DNA of 64,000 nt from Pseudopyrenochaeta lycopersici. Taxonomy: Eukaryota > Ascomycota > Dothideomycetes > Pleosporales > Pseudopyrenochaetaceae. Location of the stretch: positions 124,001 through 188,000 of the forward strand of contig NHZP01000032.1 of NCBI GenBank assembly GCA_003313425.1. The letters run 5' to 3'. The notes under the pieces are model-generated. The model worked only from the letters and a program-made list of their open reading frames with translations. It searched no databases and had not been told where the DNA came from. Numbering within the stretch: the stretch's first letter is position 1; every line of letters starts with the position of its first letter. Positions 44,808 through 57,900 of the stretch are shown one piece after another. The position numbers and the translations under genes were made by a program.

Positions 44808-45418
44808 TTAATAGCGTAATAGTAGTTATAGTAGTTATATATATAGTAGAGGTATAATAGTAGCCTATATTTTAAGTTTCTCTAGTTATAATTATATTAG
44901 AAGAGTTTTTATCCTTTCTCTACTTAGGCTATAGCTTTTTATTTAATTTACTACTTAGCTTATTTTATAGAGAATCTAAAATACTTAATATTCTCTATTA
45001 CGTATTCTTAATATATATTATTCTAGTTTAAGAGTTTATACTTTATTTTCTAGTCTTAGTATTATATATATATATATTTCTTACTATGTATTTTCTATAG
45101 TACTAGTATACTCTATATTCTCTATATCTTATTATCTAGTACCTATACTTCCTTAATACTTTCTATAGGTAGTAGTTAGTTCTAGTTAACTAGAGCCTCT
45201 AGATATAGTACTACTAGAGCCTTATTATTCTAGTTAATTTCCTAAGTATTTAAAGTAACTTATTTATAAGTTTCTATAATCTAGTTATTATCTTACTATA
45301 GTAGTAATAAGGGTCTAGTACTATAGTTAGGTATAGTAACTACCTCCTAGTCTCTAAATTAGGTGTTATTAAAGTTTTTAATTATATTAACTTTAAGTTA
45401 GGTAACTTTATTCTTTTA

Positions 45419-45842
45419 ACGTATTCTATCACCGAGCCGGCCATATCACCGAGCCGGCCACTTTTTTTACTACCAAAAAAGGCCATTTCTTGGCACTGCT
45501 ATCTTAACAACCACTTGATAGAATTGTCTAAAAATTTAAATATAGAGCTGCATCTATATAAGTATTACTATTCTAGATTTTCTAAGCTCTAGCTTATGTA
45601 ATTAAAAAGTTATTAAGGAAAAGCTAAAATACAGGGGTCTGTAGTTAAGATCTCTATAACTATAAGTACTAAAATAATAAAATTTTAGCAAAGTAATACT
45701 TATATATATAGAACTACTATATTAAAATTTTAGACAATTCTACCTAGTAGTTGTTGAGATAGCAGTGCCAAGCAGTAGCCTTTTTTGGTAGTAAAAAAAG
45801 TGGCCGGCTCGGTGATATGGCCGGCTCGGTAATAGAATACGT
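45419..45842. mobile_element. 424-bp MITE with ~66-bp inverted repeats, TA target site
   Basis: The ends read ACGTATTCTATCACCGAGCC inward and reversed at the right. They contain two copies of ATCACCGAGCCGGCC and a CTTTTTTTACTACC stretch. TA dinucleotides flank both ends (45417-45418 and 45843-45844), and the uninterrupted gag copy at 57170 shows the empty site. The interior is also partly self-complementary (ATTGTCTAAAAATTT against AAATTTTAGACAAT). TA duplication points to a Tc1/mariner-type transposase donor. Confidence 0.9.
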
Positions 45843-46698
45843 TACTTATAATTCTTTATAAAGTATCCTTTCTTCTTATAATTATAGTAATTCCTTTTTA
45901 ACTTCTTTATATCTATCTTCTAGTTCCTTACTTTCCTATTCCTTTACTTCTTATTAATATTATTTAGATATATTAGTTCTAGTTTATTAGAAGTATAGTA
46001 GCTAGTAGTATAAGTATTTTTAGGGTAGTAAATATAGCCTTTTTATTTACTTATATAGTTTATTCTTTCTTTTTTATAGCTTTATAGTTCTTAGTTTAGT
46101 TTATATAGGTTATTATTAATCCTTATATAGTTATTAATTAAGTTATTAAGGTTTATAATAATATATCCTATTCTTATAAGTTCTTTTCTAACTTATAGTT
46201 TTAGGCCCTATTAGAATATTCTTTTAAGAGCTTTATTATCTTATCTAATAATTATAGAGTATTATTTAAACTTATTAGTATAGTTAGTAATACAGGTATA
46301 TTACTTTAGTTCCTATATATATTATTCTACTATAATTTTCTTAGTCTATATTCTAAAGATCTGTTAGATATATTTTTTAAACTTATCCTAATCTTTAAAT
46401 ATTTCTAGATTTTCTGCGTTAATAATTCCTTAGTCTATATATTATTCTAATTATAGTATAACCTACTCTAGTGCCTTACTTATAAGGTAAGTTATTATAA
46501 TAAGTACTTTATTACTTTTATTAATATTCTTATAGAAGTAAAAGTAGAGGTTAAGTTAAAGTAACTATCTTTTAAGGTATTATTAGTTACTACTAAATAT
46601 AGTAGGTTTACTAATTAGATAACTCTTAGTAGACATAGTTAAAGAGTTAGGGGTAGCTACGTATTTACTAAGGCTGCTTATCTTAAGAGTAATTAAAA

Positions 46699-47098
46699 TA
46701 TTAAAGATCTAATTAAGTAGTTATAATATAAAGTAACTAGTGTTAACTAGTTAATATCTTTAGAGTATTCTGTAGATATATAGTACGAGGTAAGTTAAAA
46801 GTAAAAGTATTAGATAGTAGTATACTTATAGATTATCTTAAGTTAATTATAATATGCTATAAGGCTATATTATATAAGTCTATATATATAATTGTCTTAT
46901 AGGATTCCTATAAGGCCCTCTCTGGGATTTCTGGGTTTGTCTCCGTCCTATGGGACATAGTCCGTCTTGGCGTGGGTTTCCTGGGATCACGTGACCCTGG
47001 CGTCATCGGTTGGTTCAGAGGCTCGGTCTCCTCGTTGGTCGTCCGTGCCTCCTCCCACATCCTCATAACCGCCGCCTTCCCACTTCCTGTTCGTAACA
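46699..47098 (-). repeat. LTR of the truncated Gypsy element
   Basis: Homolog of the LTRs at 51883 and 58020, with the same ATTAAAGATC start and TTCGTAACA end. The half next to gag is mutated (TATATATAATTG). The outer half from about 46910 keeps its CpA/TpG sites (GGGATTTCTGGGTTTGTC). Confidence 0.92.
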
Positions 47099-47159
47099 GC
47101 AGCGTCCTCTGTCACCCGCCTTCGCATCAGACATCCTCCAACACTATCAAGTTATACTA

Positions 47160-47585
47160 ATGCTTACCCGAAGATACTGCGCACCAGAGGTCGTTCGGGA
47201 AGAGCCTCGGAAGACAATCGCTGACATCTGGAGCCTAGGTGCTGTCTTTATGGAGATGATTGTTGTTCTTAAGGGTAAGACGACTCAGTACATGGATAAT
47301 TTCTACAAGCAGCATGGATCATGGCAAGCCTTTATTTGCGCAAACCCTACTGCTTTACCAGAGTTGGTTGCAGTGCTTGAAGCGATAGGGGTGTTGACAG
47401 ACAATAGAGCCCTTGGCTGGGCTCAACAAATGATTTCAACAGATCAGCTACTGCGCCCGACTGCGTCCTCCATAGTCGCATCTATCACGGCATTTAGCCA
47501 GGAAGAGGAAAGAACTGGTTTTTGCGGGATTTGTTGCGTTTCTCCGAAGAAGAGTTTTCTGATGGACGGACGAGCAAGGTTTTGA
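47160..47585 (+). pseudogene. C-terminal lobe of a Ser/Thr protein kinase, 5'-truncated
   Basis: The frame opens with LTRRYCAPEV, the APE motif of subdomain VIII, and IADIWSLGAVFMEMIVVLKG, subdomain IX with the conserved Asp. A C-terminal helical part follows (AQQMISTDQLLRPTASSIV, where RP is the subdomain XI Arg). The glycine loop, VAIK lysine, HRD and DFG motifs are all absent, because an LTR ends at 47098 where they should lie. An ATG exists at 47160, but the product could not be a kinase. No RIP stops are present. A Cys-rich tail (FCGICC) ends the frame at 47583-47585. Confidence 0.8.
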
Positions 47586-50035
47586 GCGCTCCTTCTCACC
47601 TTATTTAAACCACCTCTCCTTGACGTCTCTTTCTCACACAGGCCCTGCAGATGTGTGTTGAGGTTTTAATATCTACATATACGATGTTTGCCTCCCTACA
47701 CCCTTCATTTCTCCCGTCATGTTCTAAACATTTGATGAACTCGCCGTCTTTGGAGTGGCCGCGGGCATAGCGCACTTGCTCTTGCGTCCAGAGTAATGGC
47801 TTCTGGATATCAGTGCTTTTTTTCGCTTTCATATGCCTTTTGAGCTCCTTTATTTCCCCTGATTTCTCGTTTAGGAGTGCTGAATTTATTCTCCGACCCG
47901 TTTCAGATCGTAGTCAAGATCAGAAATCCTTTCACCTCTGACAATTTCGTGCCCATATCATGGAGGCAGCGCCGCAGTGTAGCAGTCTCCAAAGTTCACT
48001 AAACAACACCTCACCTCGCACAGTCTGGCTCTGGCCAGTATGGTTCGCGGCAAATACCGTGCATGAGCGACCACGAAGGCGCTCGTATTTCTTGAAGTTT
48101 GGACCTATAGCAAGTGCCGCCTTGGCCTAAAACTTTGACAATACGAGCTCGTTCGCACATTGTGAGCAGAAGGGACCAAATCGTGAGGAACCCCTCACCG
48201 TTCTGTTGTGCCTCGCAAAGCCGAGCTGTACTGACTTGCAAATCTCGCTTGGCGCCGTTATTCACGCGGATAAGACTCACTAGAAAGTGGCCCATCATGC
48301 AGCTATGCGCCACGAGCTCACACAAACTTCTCAGGGGATGCGGCGTTTCCCCCTAATACTAATCACTTGAAGGGAAAGGTTGGTCAACGAGACATTCGTT
48401 GATCATGGTTCACAGATTGCGCAAATTCCCTCGGCTTTTCCCGGATACTTTGCAGGCCGCGCAGACCAGTCCCGACACAATGGGTTCAGTTCTCCGACCG
48501 CTACTGCAGGTCACCGTTCCCCGCATATCCAAGACGCAATATCTAATTAGCGATTGGGTGCATTCACCACACTATAGTTCCAAGTGCAGCTCTAAGCTCA
48601 GAAACCTGTAGTTACCACGCGTCTTGTGTGTAGCCTTTTATTACCCCCTTTTACACGCGCACGCGAAGCTACCACCATGATTAAGCTTTTCCGTATAGAC
48701 TTTCAGCTGCAAGGGTAGAGCGCTCCATCGACGACCGTGGATCCCTGACGTTTAGGTCAGGCCCCAAAACAGGGGCTCCACACAGGCGGGTTGCTAGCAA
48801 GCGTCAGTGCGCTTCTCTTCAAATCTACCATACCTTGGACAAACTTTGTCGATGTGTTGGCTCACGCTCGCAACCCTCTTATGAGAGAACTCCGCAAGAT
48901 ACCGTAGAGAAAGTCCAATATATTGTTGCGCGGTGCAATATTTCAGACGGCTGTCGCAAACAATCACAATCAACGCCTCCGTAAACAACGGGCCGAATCG
49001 GCGATCGACACACCCATACCATGGATAATTCTTCCCCGGTGTGATTAGCTATAAATGTCAAAACTGTCGCAAACACCTTACTTTAGATATCCTATTGTAC
49101 AAGTGATTGAGTTTAATCGGGTCATGCATTCTAAGCGAAAAGTTCTCGGTATGTTCACTGCGAGACTGACTGCAGTGATCCTGCGGAATGAAAATTGCCC
49201 AACTCGAGAGCGATAGCAAATCTTGCCACGATGGAAATTCTAACATGTTTATTGCGCACCAGGCACGCCCGTAGTATTTAAAGAATGATCTACGTTAGTG
49301 ATCTTACATTCCAATTGCTCTACGACAGAGCAAAAGGCACAAAACATTACATTTCCTGGTTCCACCAGAGCATCCATTCGTAGAGTACAAGCCTGTGGCA
49401 ATGTTCTTGCGATTGACCAGAGCTGTACGTGGAAATAGTTAGATTTCTCAAGAACTAGCGATGGTGGTGCAATAACGTTCGCAATTGTGATGTGATCAGA
49501 CCTTCAAATCAGCTTCAAGGGGCAATAACACGGGCAGAATGTTCAATGATTGAGACTGCGTTCGTAACATATATTGTGCTGTGTACTGATAGAATTCCCG
49601 TCCAGCTGGGATTGTGAAAGTGTCAGGTCCATTTAAGAGTCGTTAACATTGTAATGAGTTCTTGAGTCATACACTGCGGATTTTTCCAGGCCTCCTGTGC
49701 GCGAAATTTGAGACCAGTGGAGTCAAAATGACCATCTCCAGAGGCATTTGTGCTAAGCAATGCCCTCGGACGTATATATCGGCTTATAGGCCCTGTAAAT
49801 ACGAGCCATTGCCATTCTGGCCAAGACTCCGCCCGCCACTCAAACTCTCGAGTCCGCATCGAGACGCCGGAACATGCCGAACCTGGAGGCGCCGATCCTT
49901 CTACACGATAATTCTACCCATATACTGTAAACGCATTCGAGAGTTCATATAAACATAGCTTCGAAGTCGACTCAGGGTGCAACCATCAGTTTTTACTTCT
50001 TGCTCATTCACATTTGCTCTCTTGTATCTTGCGAA
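47586..50035. other. Normal-composition DNA, no confident gene
   Basis: Several minus-strand frames are mildly protein-like: 47832-47605 with four Cys in a possible zinc pattern (C-x9-C...C-x2-C), 48325-48011, 49246-48794 and 49859-49623. I could not join them into one model with clean introns, and none matches a family I know. They may be parts of a decayed gene running leftward. A C-rich direct pair around CCCCAAAACAGGGGC lies near 48763. Confidence 0.35.
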
Positions 50036-51428
50036 ATGACAGGATTTCTCGTTTCCCCAAATTACCATACGCCTGCACCAGACCCTGATGATATGTACAT
50101 TGCAAGTATTGTATGGGGCTTTTCTATCGCTAGCAGCATCTTCACTGCCGTTAAAGCTATCCAGCAATCTAGCGCGTCCTGGAAACGTTCAGGGCGAATC
50201 TCACCATACATAGTAATGGTATGGCTCGAATGGCTAGCCAGCGTTCTTATGGGTATTTTCTGCTGGTTTTTCCTACGAGGCACGATTAAGCCGAGGTAAA
50301 TCTTGTTTGCAGGTGCCATTTCCTTCCCAAGCTAACGTGCCACATCGCAGCTTTCAACTTTTCTTCAGCCTAGGTGAGAATCTCGTGAAAGCACTTCTAA
50401 TATAGCGGAAGGTGCTGACAAATGCAATCTAGTATGCATGTGGGTTCTTCAGGTACGCTACTGGAGAACGGGTTCTACCTTACATATCCCCCGCTTACGC
50501 AAGACCAGATCCAGCTACTAATGCAAATCATAATCAATCGCATTTCTCTCCTCTCCGTCCAGCGTTCAGTAGCCACTAGGCTGAAGTGGTCCGTTGCCGT
50601 CATCTTAGGGTTTATAAACGTCAGCGTCTTTGTGATCTGGATACCCGCACGGCTCCAGATCAGCCCAATATTCATTCATATTAACGATATATGGGACAGA
50701 ATTGAGAAAGTTATTTTTGCTTTAATCGATTGCGCCCTGAACGGATACTTTATCTATCTGGTCAGGACAAAGTTGATTGCGAATGGCCTCACAAAGTATA
50801 TGCCACTCTTCTGGTTCAACATTCTGATGGTGTTTATTTCGCTCTCTCTGGATGTGAGTCTGTTCTCATCAACGTGCTCTCGATACCCACTGCGAAGCTA
50901 GGGGCTGACTCTCATAATAGGTTATCCTCATCGGCATGATGTCGCTGCGAAACGGCTTCGTGTAAGTCCACCTAGTTTATCACGTGCCGCATTGTCTTTG
51001 AGGGTCACCGCAAGGGTTAAGCTAATATGCACGCGTTTAGTTACGTACAGTTCCACCCTCTAGTGTACCTCATCAAATTGCACATCGAGATGAACAACGC
51101 CGACCTTATTATCAAACTTGTGAGGGTGTCCAATCGCAACAACCAGATCCAGGGATACGGCGCGGACTGCAATTCAGCAACTCACCATTCCCAGCAGCCA
51201 AAGCCTAGAGCAGTCCCACACGCGGCTCTTAAAAATAAGACGCGTGCACGAGACCGATTCTCAGCCGAAGTTCAGACCCATGTTGAGATCTTTTCGGACG
51301 GACCAGCCGAAAGCCCGATGGTACTAGACGGGATACATAAATCTGTTTCCACGATGGTAACTTCCAAATGGTGCGAGGACGACGAGGGGGTAAGCGAGAG
51401 CTCTTCCACTAGGCATCTAAAGACCTAA
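50036..51428 (+). CDS. Seven-helix fungal integral membrane protein, six exons
   Basis: Exons 50036-50295, 50351-50373, 50433-50452, 50509-50853, 50921-50961 and 51041-51428 give 358 residues; all phases agree. Two exons are only 23 and 20 bp; together they encode the third membrane helix (FQLFFSLVCMWVLQ leading into IQLLMQIIINRI). Introns are 55-79 bp with GCTAAC, GCTGAC or GCTAAT branch sites. Predicted helices lie near residues 20-40, 57-80, 86-108, 130-150, 172-192, 206-230 and 233-252. A polar C-terminal tail of about 100 residues is rich in Ser and Glu. The layout resembles the fungal seven-transmembrane family of unknown function often called integral membrane protein. Ligand and role are unknown. 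It is free of RIP stops although retroelement sequence lies on both sides. Confidence 0.8.
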
Positions 51429-51877
51429 TTCGATGCTACTGAGGTCAGCTCAGTTTCATAGGCAGACTACCTTAGCGGCCTGCCTAATAGTAGTTTAATA
51501 GTTTAGAACCTTTTCTGTATACTCTAGTAAACATAATCTCCCTTTATTCTATGCTTTAAAAGCTTCCATATACCGAAAAGAAATCTAGACATTTATGATT
51601 AGTTAGCGTAGTGAGAATGCGGTCGCAACAGCACGGTGAAGCCCAGATGCAGTGCTTTTTTTATATCACACAGAACAGGTAATAATACAGCCCTAAAAGA
51701 TACTGCCACAACAATAGAAAACATTAACCAAGACTCGTGCAGAACTCTTAATTCTCAATGTAACGATATAAGTGCAAGACAAGTAAAGCTATATAATCAT
51801 AGTGTTAGGATCTAAGGTTACTACGTTACGTTAAGCGCCATGTACCGCCAACATCGCCTTGGCACGGACTATACGAG
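51429..51877. other. 3' flank of the membrane protein gene
   Basis: No gene seen. Composition is mildly AT-rich, probably a terminator region and single-copy flank up to the GATGG target site. Confidence 0.5.
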
Positions 51878-51882
51878 GATGG

Positions 51883-52277
51883 TGTTAAAGATCTAATTAA
51901 GTAGTTACAATATAAAGCAACTAGTGTTAACTAGTAGATATCTTTAGAGTATTCTATAGATGTGCAGGCTAGGTTAAAGGTAGAAGTATTAAATAGTAGT
52001 ATACTTATAGATTATCTTAAGTTAATTATAATATGCTGTAGGGCCACATTATGCTAGTCTATATATATAATTGTCTTATAGGATTCTTATAAGGCCCCCT
52101 CTAGGATTTCTAGGTTTGTCTCTGTCCTATAGGATATAGTCTGTCTTAGCGTAGGTTTCTTAGGATTACGTAATCCTAGCGTTATTAGTTAGTTTAGAGG
52201 CTTAGTCTCCTCGCTAGCTGTCTGTGCCTCTTCCCTTATCCTTATAACTGCCGCCTTCCTACTTCCTATTCGTAACA
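51883..52277 (-). repeat. 3' LTR of Gypsy element 2
   Basis: TGTTAAAG...CGTAACA, 395 bp. Compared with the other LTR it carries changes such as GGATCACGTGATCC to GGATTACGTAATCC, all CpA/TpG to TpA in the stretch I compared. Confidence 0.95.
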
Positions 52278-52899
52278 CTATCCCCCCTTCTAGTCCTTAT
52301 ATCCTTATAACTAACCTATAGCTTCTTATAGTACAGCTTATTATTATTCTATTAGAGATCGCATAAATACTATTAGTTAGGTCGCTATAGTCTCTTATAA
52401 ATATTATTTAAAGAAGAAGTTAGAGTGTAGGATATTATTATTAAAAGAGAAGTATAGGAATTATTATTAAAATAGGGTGTCGTTATACAAGCTAGTAGAT
52501 ATACTAGTTCTAAACTTTTCTTATCTAAATAAGGAATTAGCTTAATTAGACGCATAAGAAGCTGAGGCTAACAACGCAGAAGAGAAGGCGCTAAATACCC
52601 TTCTTACTACTCGCGCGAAAAAGAATTAACTTCGTAAATAATAAAAGTTATTATAGCGTTATAAGTAATAATAAGTAGATAATTCTAGTTATATTACGGA
52701 AGAGATTAAGGCGTTAGAGGTAATTAAGGATATTAATTATGAGGTTAATATTCTTAAATAAGAGCTAATGCCTAGTACTTCTACCTTAGACTAGAGCGTC
52801 TTTACTCTGTCCTAGCTTAAAGGTAACTCTCTTCCTCTAAGAATTACGTTATTAGATTAGGTTAGTTATAATTCTAATACCTAACTTCTTTTTATTCCC

Positions 52900-55800
52900 T
52901 ATTATAGTTATATTTACTAATTTATTCTTTATAGTTTCCTAAGTTTAATTTAGGTTCTTATATATTTTCTAAGTTAGGGTAGTCCTTCTATTTTATAAGG
53001 TACTCTTTTTCTTTATATTAGTTTTCTATAATCTTTAAGCGTCTCTTATTAAGGATCTTCTTAACTTTGTACTCTATCTCCTCTTTAGTCTCGTACTTAA
53101 AAGTCTTCTGTAGTAGCGTTACTAAGTGTGCTAGTTCTAGTAACTTAATATAGAACCTAGAGTAGATTTTTACGTCTTTAGGTAGTTCTAATATATACGT
53201 AACTAGTCTATTACGTTATTTAATTAAAAACAGTCTAACTTTAATATAGTCTAACCCCTTATTAGGTTATTTCGTGCGTAGGTTTTTTATAAGTAAGTAT
53301 ACTTTATCCTCTTTTTTTAGCTAAGGTGCCGTTTTTCTTTTCTTATTAATATATAAAATTTATTATCCTTATCTTTTCTTAAGTCTTTCTTATAACTATT
53401 TTAGCGTTACCTATAGTTCTCCTGCTATCCTAACTACAGCTTCTACTTTAATACTAGGAAAGTTTCTTTTAAATAGGTTTAGGTGTTTCCTGTAATAGGC
53501 GTAGAACAGTGTTTCGCCTGTTACTTTAGATTTACTATTATTAAATACGATTTAGGCTGTAGGTAACAGTAATACCTAGTTATCCTATTATTTATTGTAG
53601 TACGTTCGTAGATATTATTTTAAGGTCCTGTTTGTTTGTTCTGTTTATCTATCAGTTTCTAGGTAGTATACTGTAAATAGTTTCCTTTAAGTACCTATCT
53701 TAGCTATAAAGGTTAACTAGAAATTAGATATAAATAACTTATCTCTATCGCTAATAATAGTCTTTAGTATGCTGTAGTATTAGAATATTTAGTCTTTTAT
53801 TATTTCTGCGAGTTATAGTGCTGTAAAATTCTTTCTAAACAGTATAAACTCTGCGTATTTAATATATCTATATACTACGTTGCATATCGCATTATACTTA
53901 TATTTAGTTACTTTGTCTACAGACTTAGGTAAATCTATAATAAAGTCTATTGCTATATCTTCCTATAGTTTTATAGGTATCTTAATTACCTGTAACTTGC
54001 TATAGGGTGCATAAGTAGTATGTTTATTTTATTAGCAGGGTACACATTTTTTAATATATATTTCTACTTTTTACCTTAGGTTTATAATGTAATAGTTTCG
54101 TTAGATAAGTTCTATTATTTTTATAATTCCTAGGTGTCTATATATTAGATTATTATAATGTTATTAGATAATAGTCTTATATAGGTCTTTAGGGACTTCT
54201 ACTTATATTTTTAAGATTGCGGAGTATTCTTACAAAGGTTCTAAAGTTCTATCTTTATTTGTTTTTAGGATTACTATACGAACTTTAGTTTTCTTCCCTA
54301 TTATATTATATCTTCTGCTTAGTACGTCTGCTCTTCTATTTTCTTTTCCTAGTATATAGATAATCTTAAACTTGTATTATCCTAGGAGTTCTAACTATCT
54401 TACTTATCTTTAGTTTAGTTATTTTATTATTATAAAGTATATTAGGTTCTAGTAGTTAGTGTAAATAGTAAGTTCTAAGCAACTTTCTATATATACTCTC
54501 TAATATCGCAGTGCGTTAATAATAGCTTTTAGTTCTTTGTCGTAGATATTATATTATTCTTCTATTTATAAGAACTTACGCGAGTAATACGCTATAGGGT
54601 GCTATTTTCTGTCCTTTTTCTGTAAAGCTACTACTCTAATTGCGAGGTCTAATACGTTTGTTTTAATCTTTAGTAGTTGTCTACTAGTAAATAATATAAG
54701 TACTAGTTTAGCTACGCAGGCTTCTTTTAATATCTTAAAGGCTCGTTGTTATTCTTCGTTCTAGTCCTACTTTTTATCTTTTTTTATTAGTTTTATTAAG
54801 GGTGTTATAATCTTAGCAAAGTCCTTAATAAATTATTAATTAAAGTTAATAAATCCTAAGAATAACTAAATGTCTTTAACTGTTTATAGTGTCTTCTATT
54901 CTTAGATTATCCTAATTTTTAATTTGCTAATCTACACTCCTTATCTTCTAACTATATATCTTAGGAATTCTACTTCTTCTTTATAAAATTCGCACTTTTC
55001 TAGTTTTAACTTAAGGTAGTAGTTCCTTAATTATTATAGTACTTCCTTAACATATTCCTTATATTCGTTTATATTTCTAGAGTAAACTAGAATATTATCT
55101 AGGTAGGCTATAGCATATATATTAAGATATTCTACTAAGACGTTATTAATTAAATCTTAACACGTTACCAGTGCGTTTATTAGGCTAAAGGGTATTACTA
55201 TGTACTTATAATATCTATATTATATCCTAAAGGCAGTTTTCTACTCTTCTTCTTCTTTTATTCTAATAAGGTTATACGCTCCTCTTAGGTCTAGTACGGT
55301 AAAGTATTAAGCTCCTATTAATCTATCGCGTAGCTCTTATATATTAAGTAGCAGGTAGCAGTTCTTTTTAGTAATATTGTTTAACCTCCTATAGTTAATG
55401 CATAACCTTAACACTCTATCCTTCTTTAGCGCGAACAGGACAGGATATCCTGCTAAGGACTTAGATTTCCTAATAAAACCCTTCGCTAAATTTTTATTAA
55501 TATATTTCTTTAGGACGCCTAGCTCGTGGTCGCTTAGGCAGTATATTAGTATAAACTTAGGCTGCTTACCTTCTATAAGTTCTATCTTATAGTCTTATTC
55601 TTAGTGTTTTAGTAGTACTTCCCTTCTTACCTTTTTAGTAAATATATCTCTAAATTCCTTATATTCTTCTAGGATCCTAGGAGTAGTAACTAACTCTTTA
55701 TTCTTCTTAGCGTTCTTTGCTAGCTGCTAATAAAGTAGCTATTTCTTAGCTTTTCGCGAAGGTTTAATATTTATTATCGTCTTCTTATCTACTAAGGTAT

Positions 55801-57900
55801 ACAACTGTTACGTAGGTATTCTTACGTTACTCTTTATACGTATAGATACTCTTTATTTTATCTAGTTAATTACTAGGTTGCAGTGCCTTAACTAAGGTAG
55901 CCCTAGTATAACATTATAGGCGGCCGTCCTTAAGACGTCTAGTCTAACCTAGTATGTTTTAGAGGCTAGGCTAAGGCTAGTAGTAACCTTATAGGTTATT
56001 ATCTCTCCTAATTTTCTGTTTACTACTATTATCTAGTAGGGTGTTTTCTTTAAGACAGGTTATAGCCCTACTTTTAACATAGCTGTCCTAGAGATGTAGT
56101 TTACTTATAATCTAGAATCTATTAGTGTCTTTAGCTCCTTTCCTTAGAGTTCTATTCTAAGTTAGAAGAGACTCTCTTCCTTCTATTAGATAGCCTAACA
56201 CTGCTTATTAGTGCTGTCTAGTCGTAGATAAATCCCTTGTCTAGTTCTAGCCTCCTTGCTATAGGAAGGTTTAACTTCTAGTTTCTGTCTAAAAAAGAAT
56301 TTTCCTTAAAGCTGTTTACTTCCTTTTCTAGCTTATAGCGCTCACATCCTAGATTTATACAGGTTTACTATAATTTATTAGTGCATCGCTTATTTATAAT
56401 AATGTTTTAGTTTATAGTATACTTATTATTATATCCTAGGAAATAATTTATTATTTATTTATCCTATAAGTAGTTAATATAATCGTCCTATTAATAGTTA
56501 TACTATTACTATTTACACGCCCCTTTTAGTATTAGGAAGTGTCCTTCTTATAGCTTAATAGCGTAATAGTAATTATAGTAATTATATGTATAGCAGAGGT
56601 ATAATAGTAGCCTGTATTTTAGGTTTCTCTAGTTATAGTCGTATTAAAAGAGTTTCTGTCCTTTCTCTGCTTAGGCTAAAGCTTTTTATTTAATTTATTA
56701 CTTAGCTTGTTCTGTAGAGAATCTAAAACACTTAATATTCTCTATTACGCATTCCTAACATATATTATTCTAATTTAAGGGTTTGCATTTTATCTTCTAG
56801 TCCTAGTATTATATATATACATATTTTCTACTATGTATTTTTTATAGTGCTAGTATACCCTATGTTCTCTATATTTTGTTATCTAGTGCCTGTACTTCCT
56901 TAATACTTTCTATAGGTAGTAGTTAGTCCTAGTTAACTAAGGTCCTTAGATGTAGTTCTACTAGAGCCTTATTATTCTAGTTAATCTCCTAAGTGTTTAA
57001 AGGAACCTGTCTGTAGGTTCCTATAATCTAGTTATTATCCTACTATAGTAGTAATAAGGGTCTAGTGCTATAGTTAGGTGTAGTAACTACCTCCTAGTCT
57101 CTAAATTAGGTATTATTAAAGTTTTTAATTATATTAACTTTAAGTTAGGTAACTTTATTCTTTTATCTATAATTTTTTATAAAGTGTCCCTTCTTCCCGC
57201 AATTATAGTAATTACCTTTTATCTTCTCTACATCTATCTTCTAGTTTCCTACCTTCCTATTCCTTTACTTCTTATTAATATTATCTAAATATATTAGTTC
57301 TAGTTTATTAGAAGTGTAGTAGCTAGTAGTATAAGTGTTCCTTAGGTAGCAAACATAGCTTTTCTGTTTACCTGTGTAGTTTATTCTTTCTTTTCTATAG
57401 CTCTATAGTTCCTAGTTTAGTTTATATAGGTTATTATTAATCCTTATATAGTTATTAATTAGGTTATTTAGGTCTTTAATAATAAATCCTGTTCTTATAA
57501 GTTCCTCTCTAACCTGTAGTTTTAAGCCCTACTAGAATATTCTTTTAAGAGCTTTATTATCCTATCTAATAATTATAGAGTATTATTTAAACCTATTAGC
57601 GTAGTTAGCGACAGAGGTGTATTGTTTTAGTTCCTGTATATGTTATTCTGCTATAACTTTCTTAGTCTGTATCCTAAAGATCTGCTAAATATATTTTTTA
57701 AACTTATCCTAATCTTTAAATATTTCCGTGTTCTCTGCGTCTATAATTCCTTAGTCTATGTATTATTCCAGCTGTAGTATAACCTAGTCTAGCGCCTCAC
57801 CTGTAAGGTAAGTAATCGCGATAGGTACCTTATTACTTTCGTCAATATCCTTATAGAGGTAAAAGTAGAGGTTAAGTTAGAGTAACTATCCTTTAAGGTG
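52900..57900 (-). pseudogene. Degraded gag-pol of Gypsy element 2
   Basis: Minus-strand landmarks follow. The reverse transcriptase reads NNITKKNCYLLPNIQELRDR, then FTVLDLRGAYNLIRIKEEEE (about 55370-55250), and further on the metal box as LDNILVYS near 55090, with Asn replacing the second Asp. The integrase C-terminus reads LLIKNLRTK and PKDVKIYSRFYIKLLELAH. The chromodomain reads EYLIKWKDYPNLENI with a mutated Trp-Glu-Pro (about 53050-52930). Upstream, gag spans 57900-56550, shared with the truncated element at 44808. Stops are TAG/TAA nearly throughout. Gag sequence towards the 5' LTR is slightly less mutated. Confidence 0.87.

Larger units (their letters stand above)
44808..47098 (-). mobile_element. 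Truncated Gypsy element (5' LTR plus gag region), RIP-mutated
   Basis: The sequence from 44808 to 46698 matches 56550-58019 of the complete Gypsy element 2. The 400 bp that follow match its LTR. The pol half and the 3' LTR are missing, with the break at about 44808. A 424-bp MITE sits in the gag part. The element faces left; its 5' LTR abuts the kinase remnant at 47099. Confidence 0.87.

Noticed and set aside
55398..55592. Plus-strand open frame inside Gypsy element 2
   Set aside because: Antisense of the reverse transcriptase region; the coding strand there is minus.
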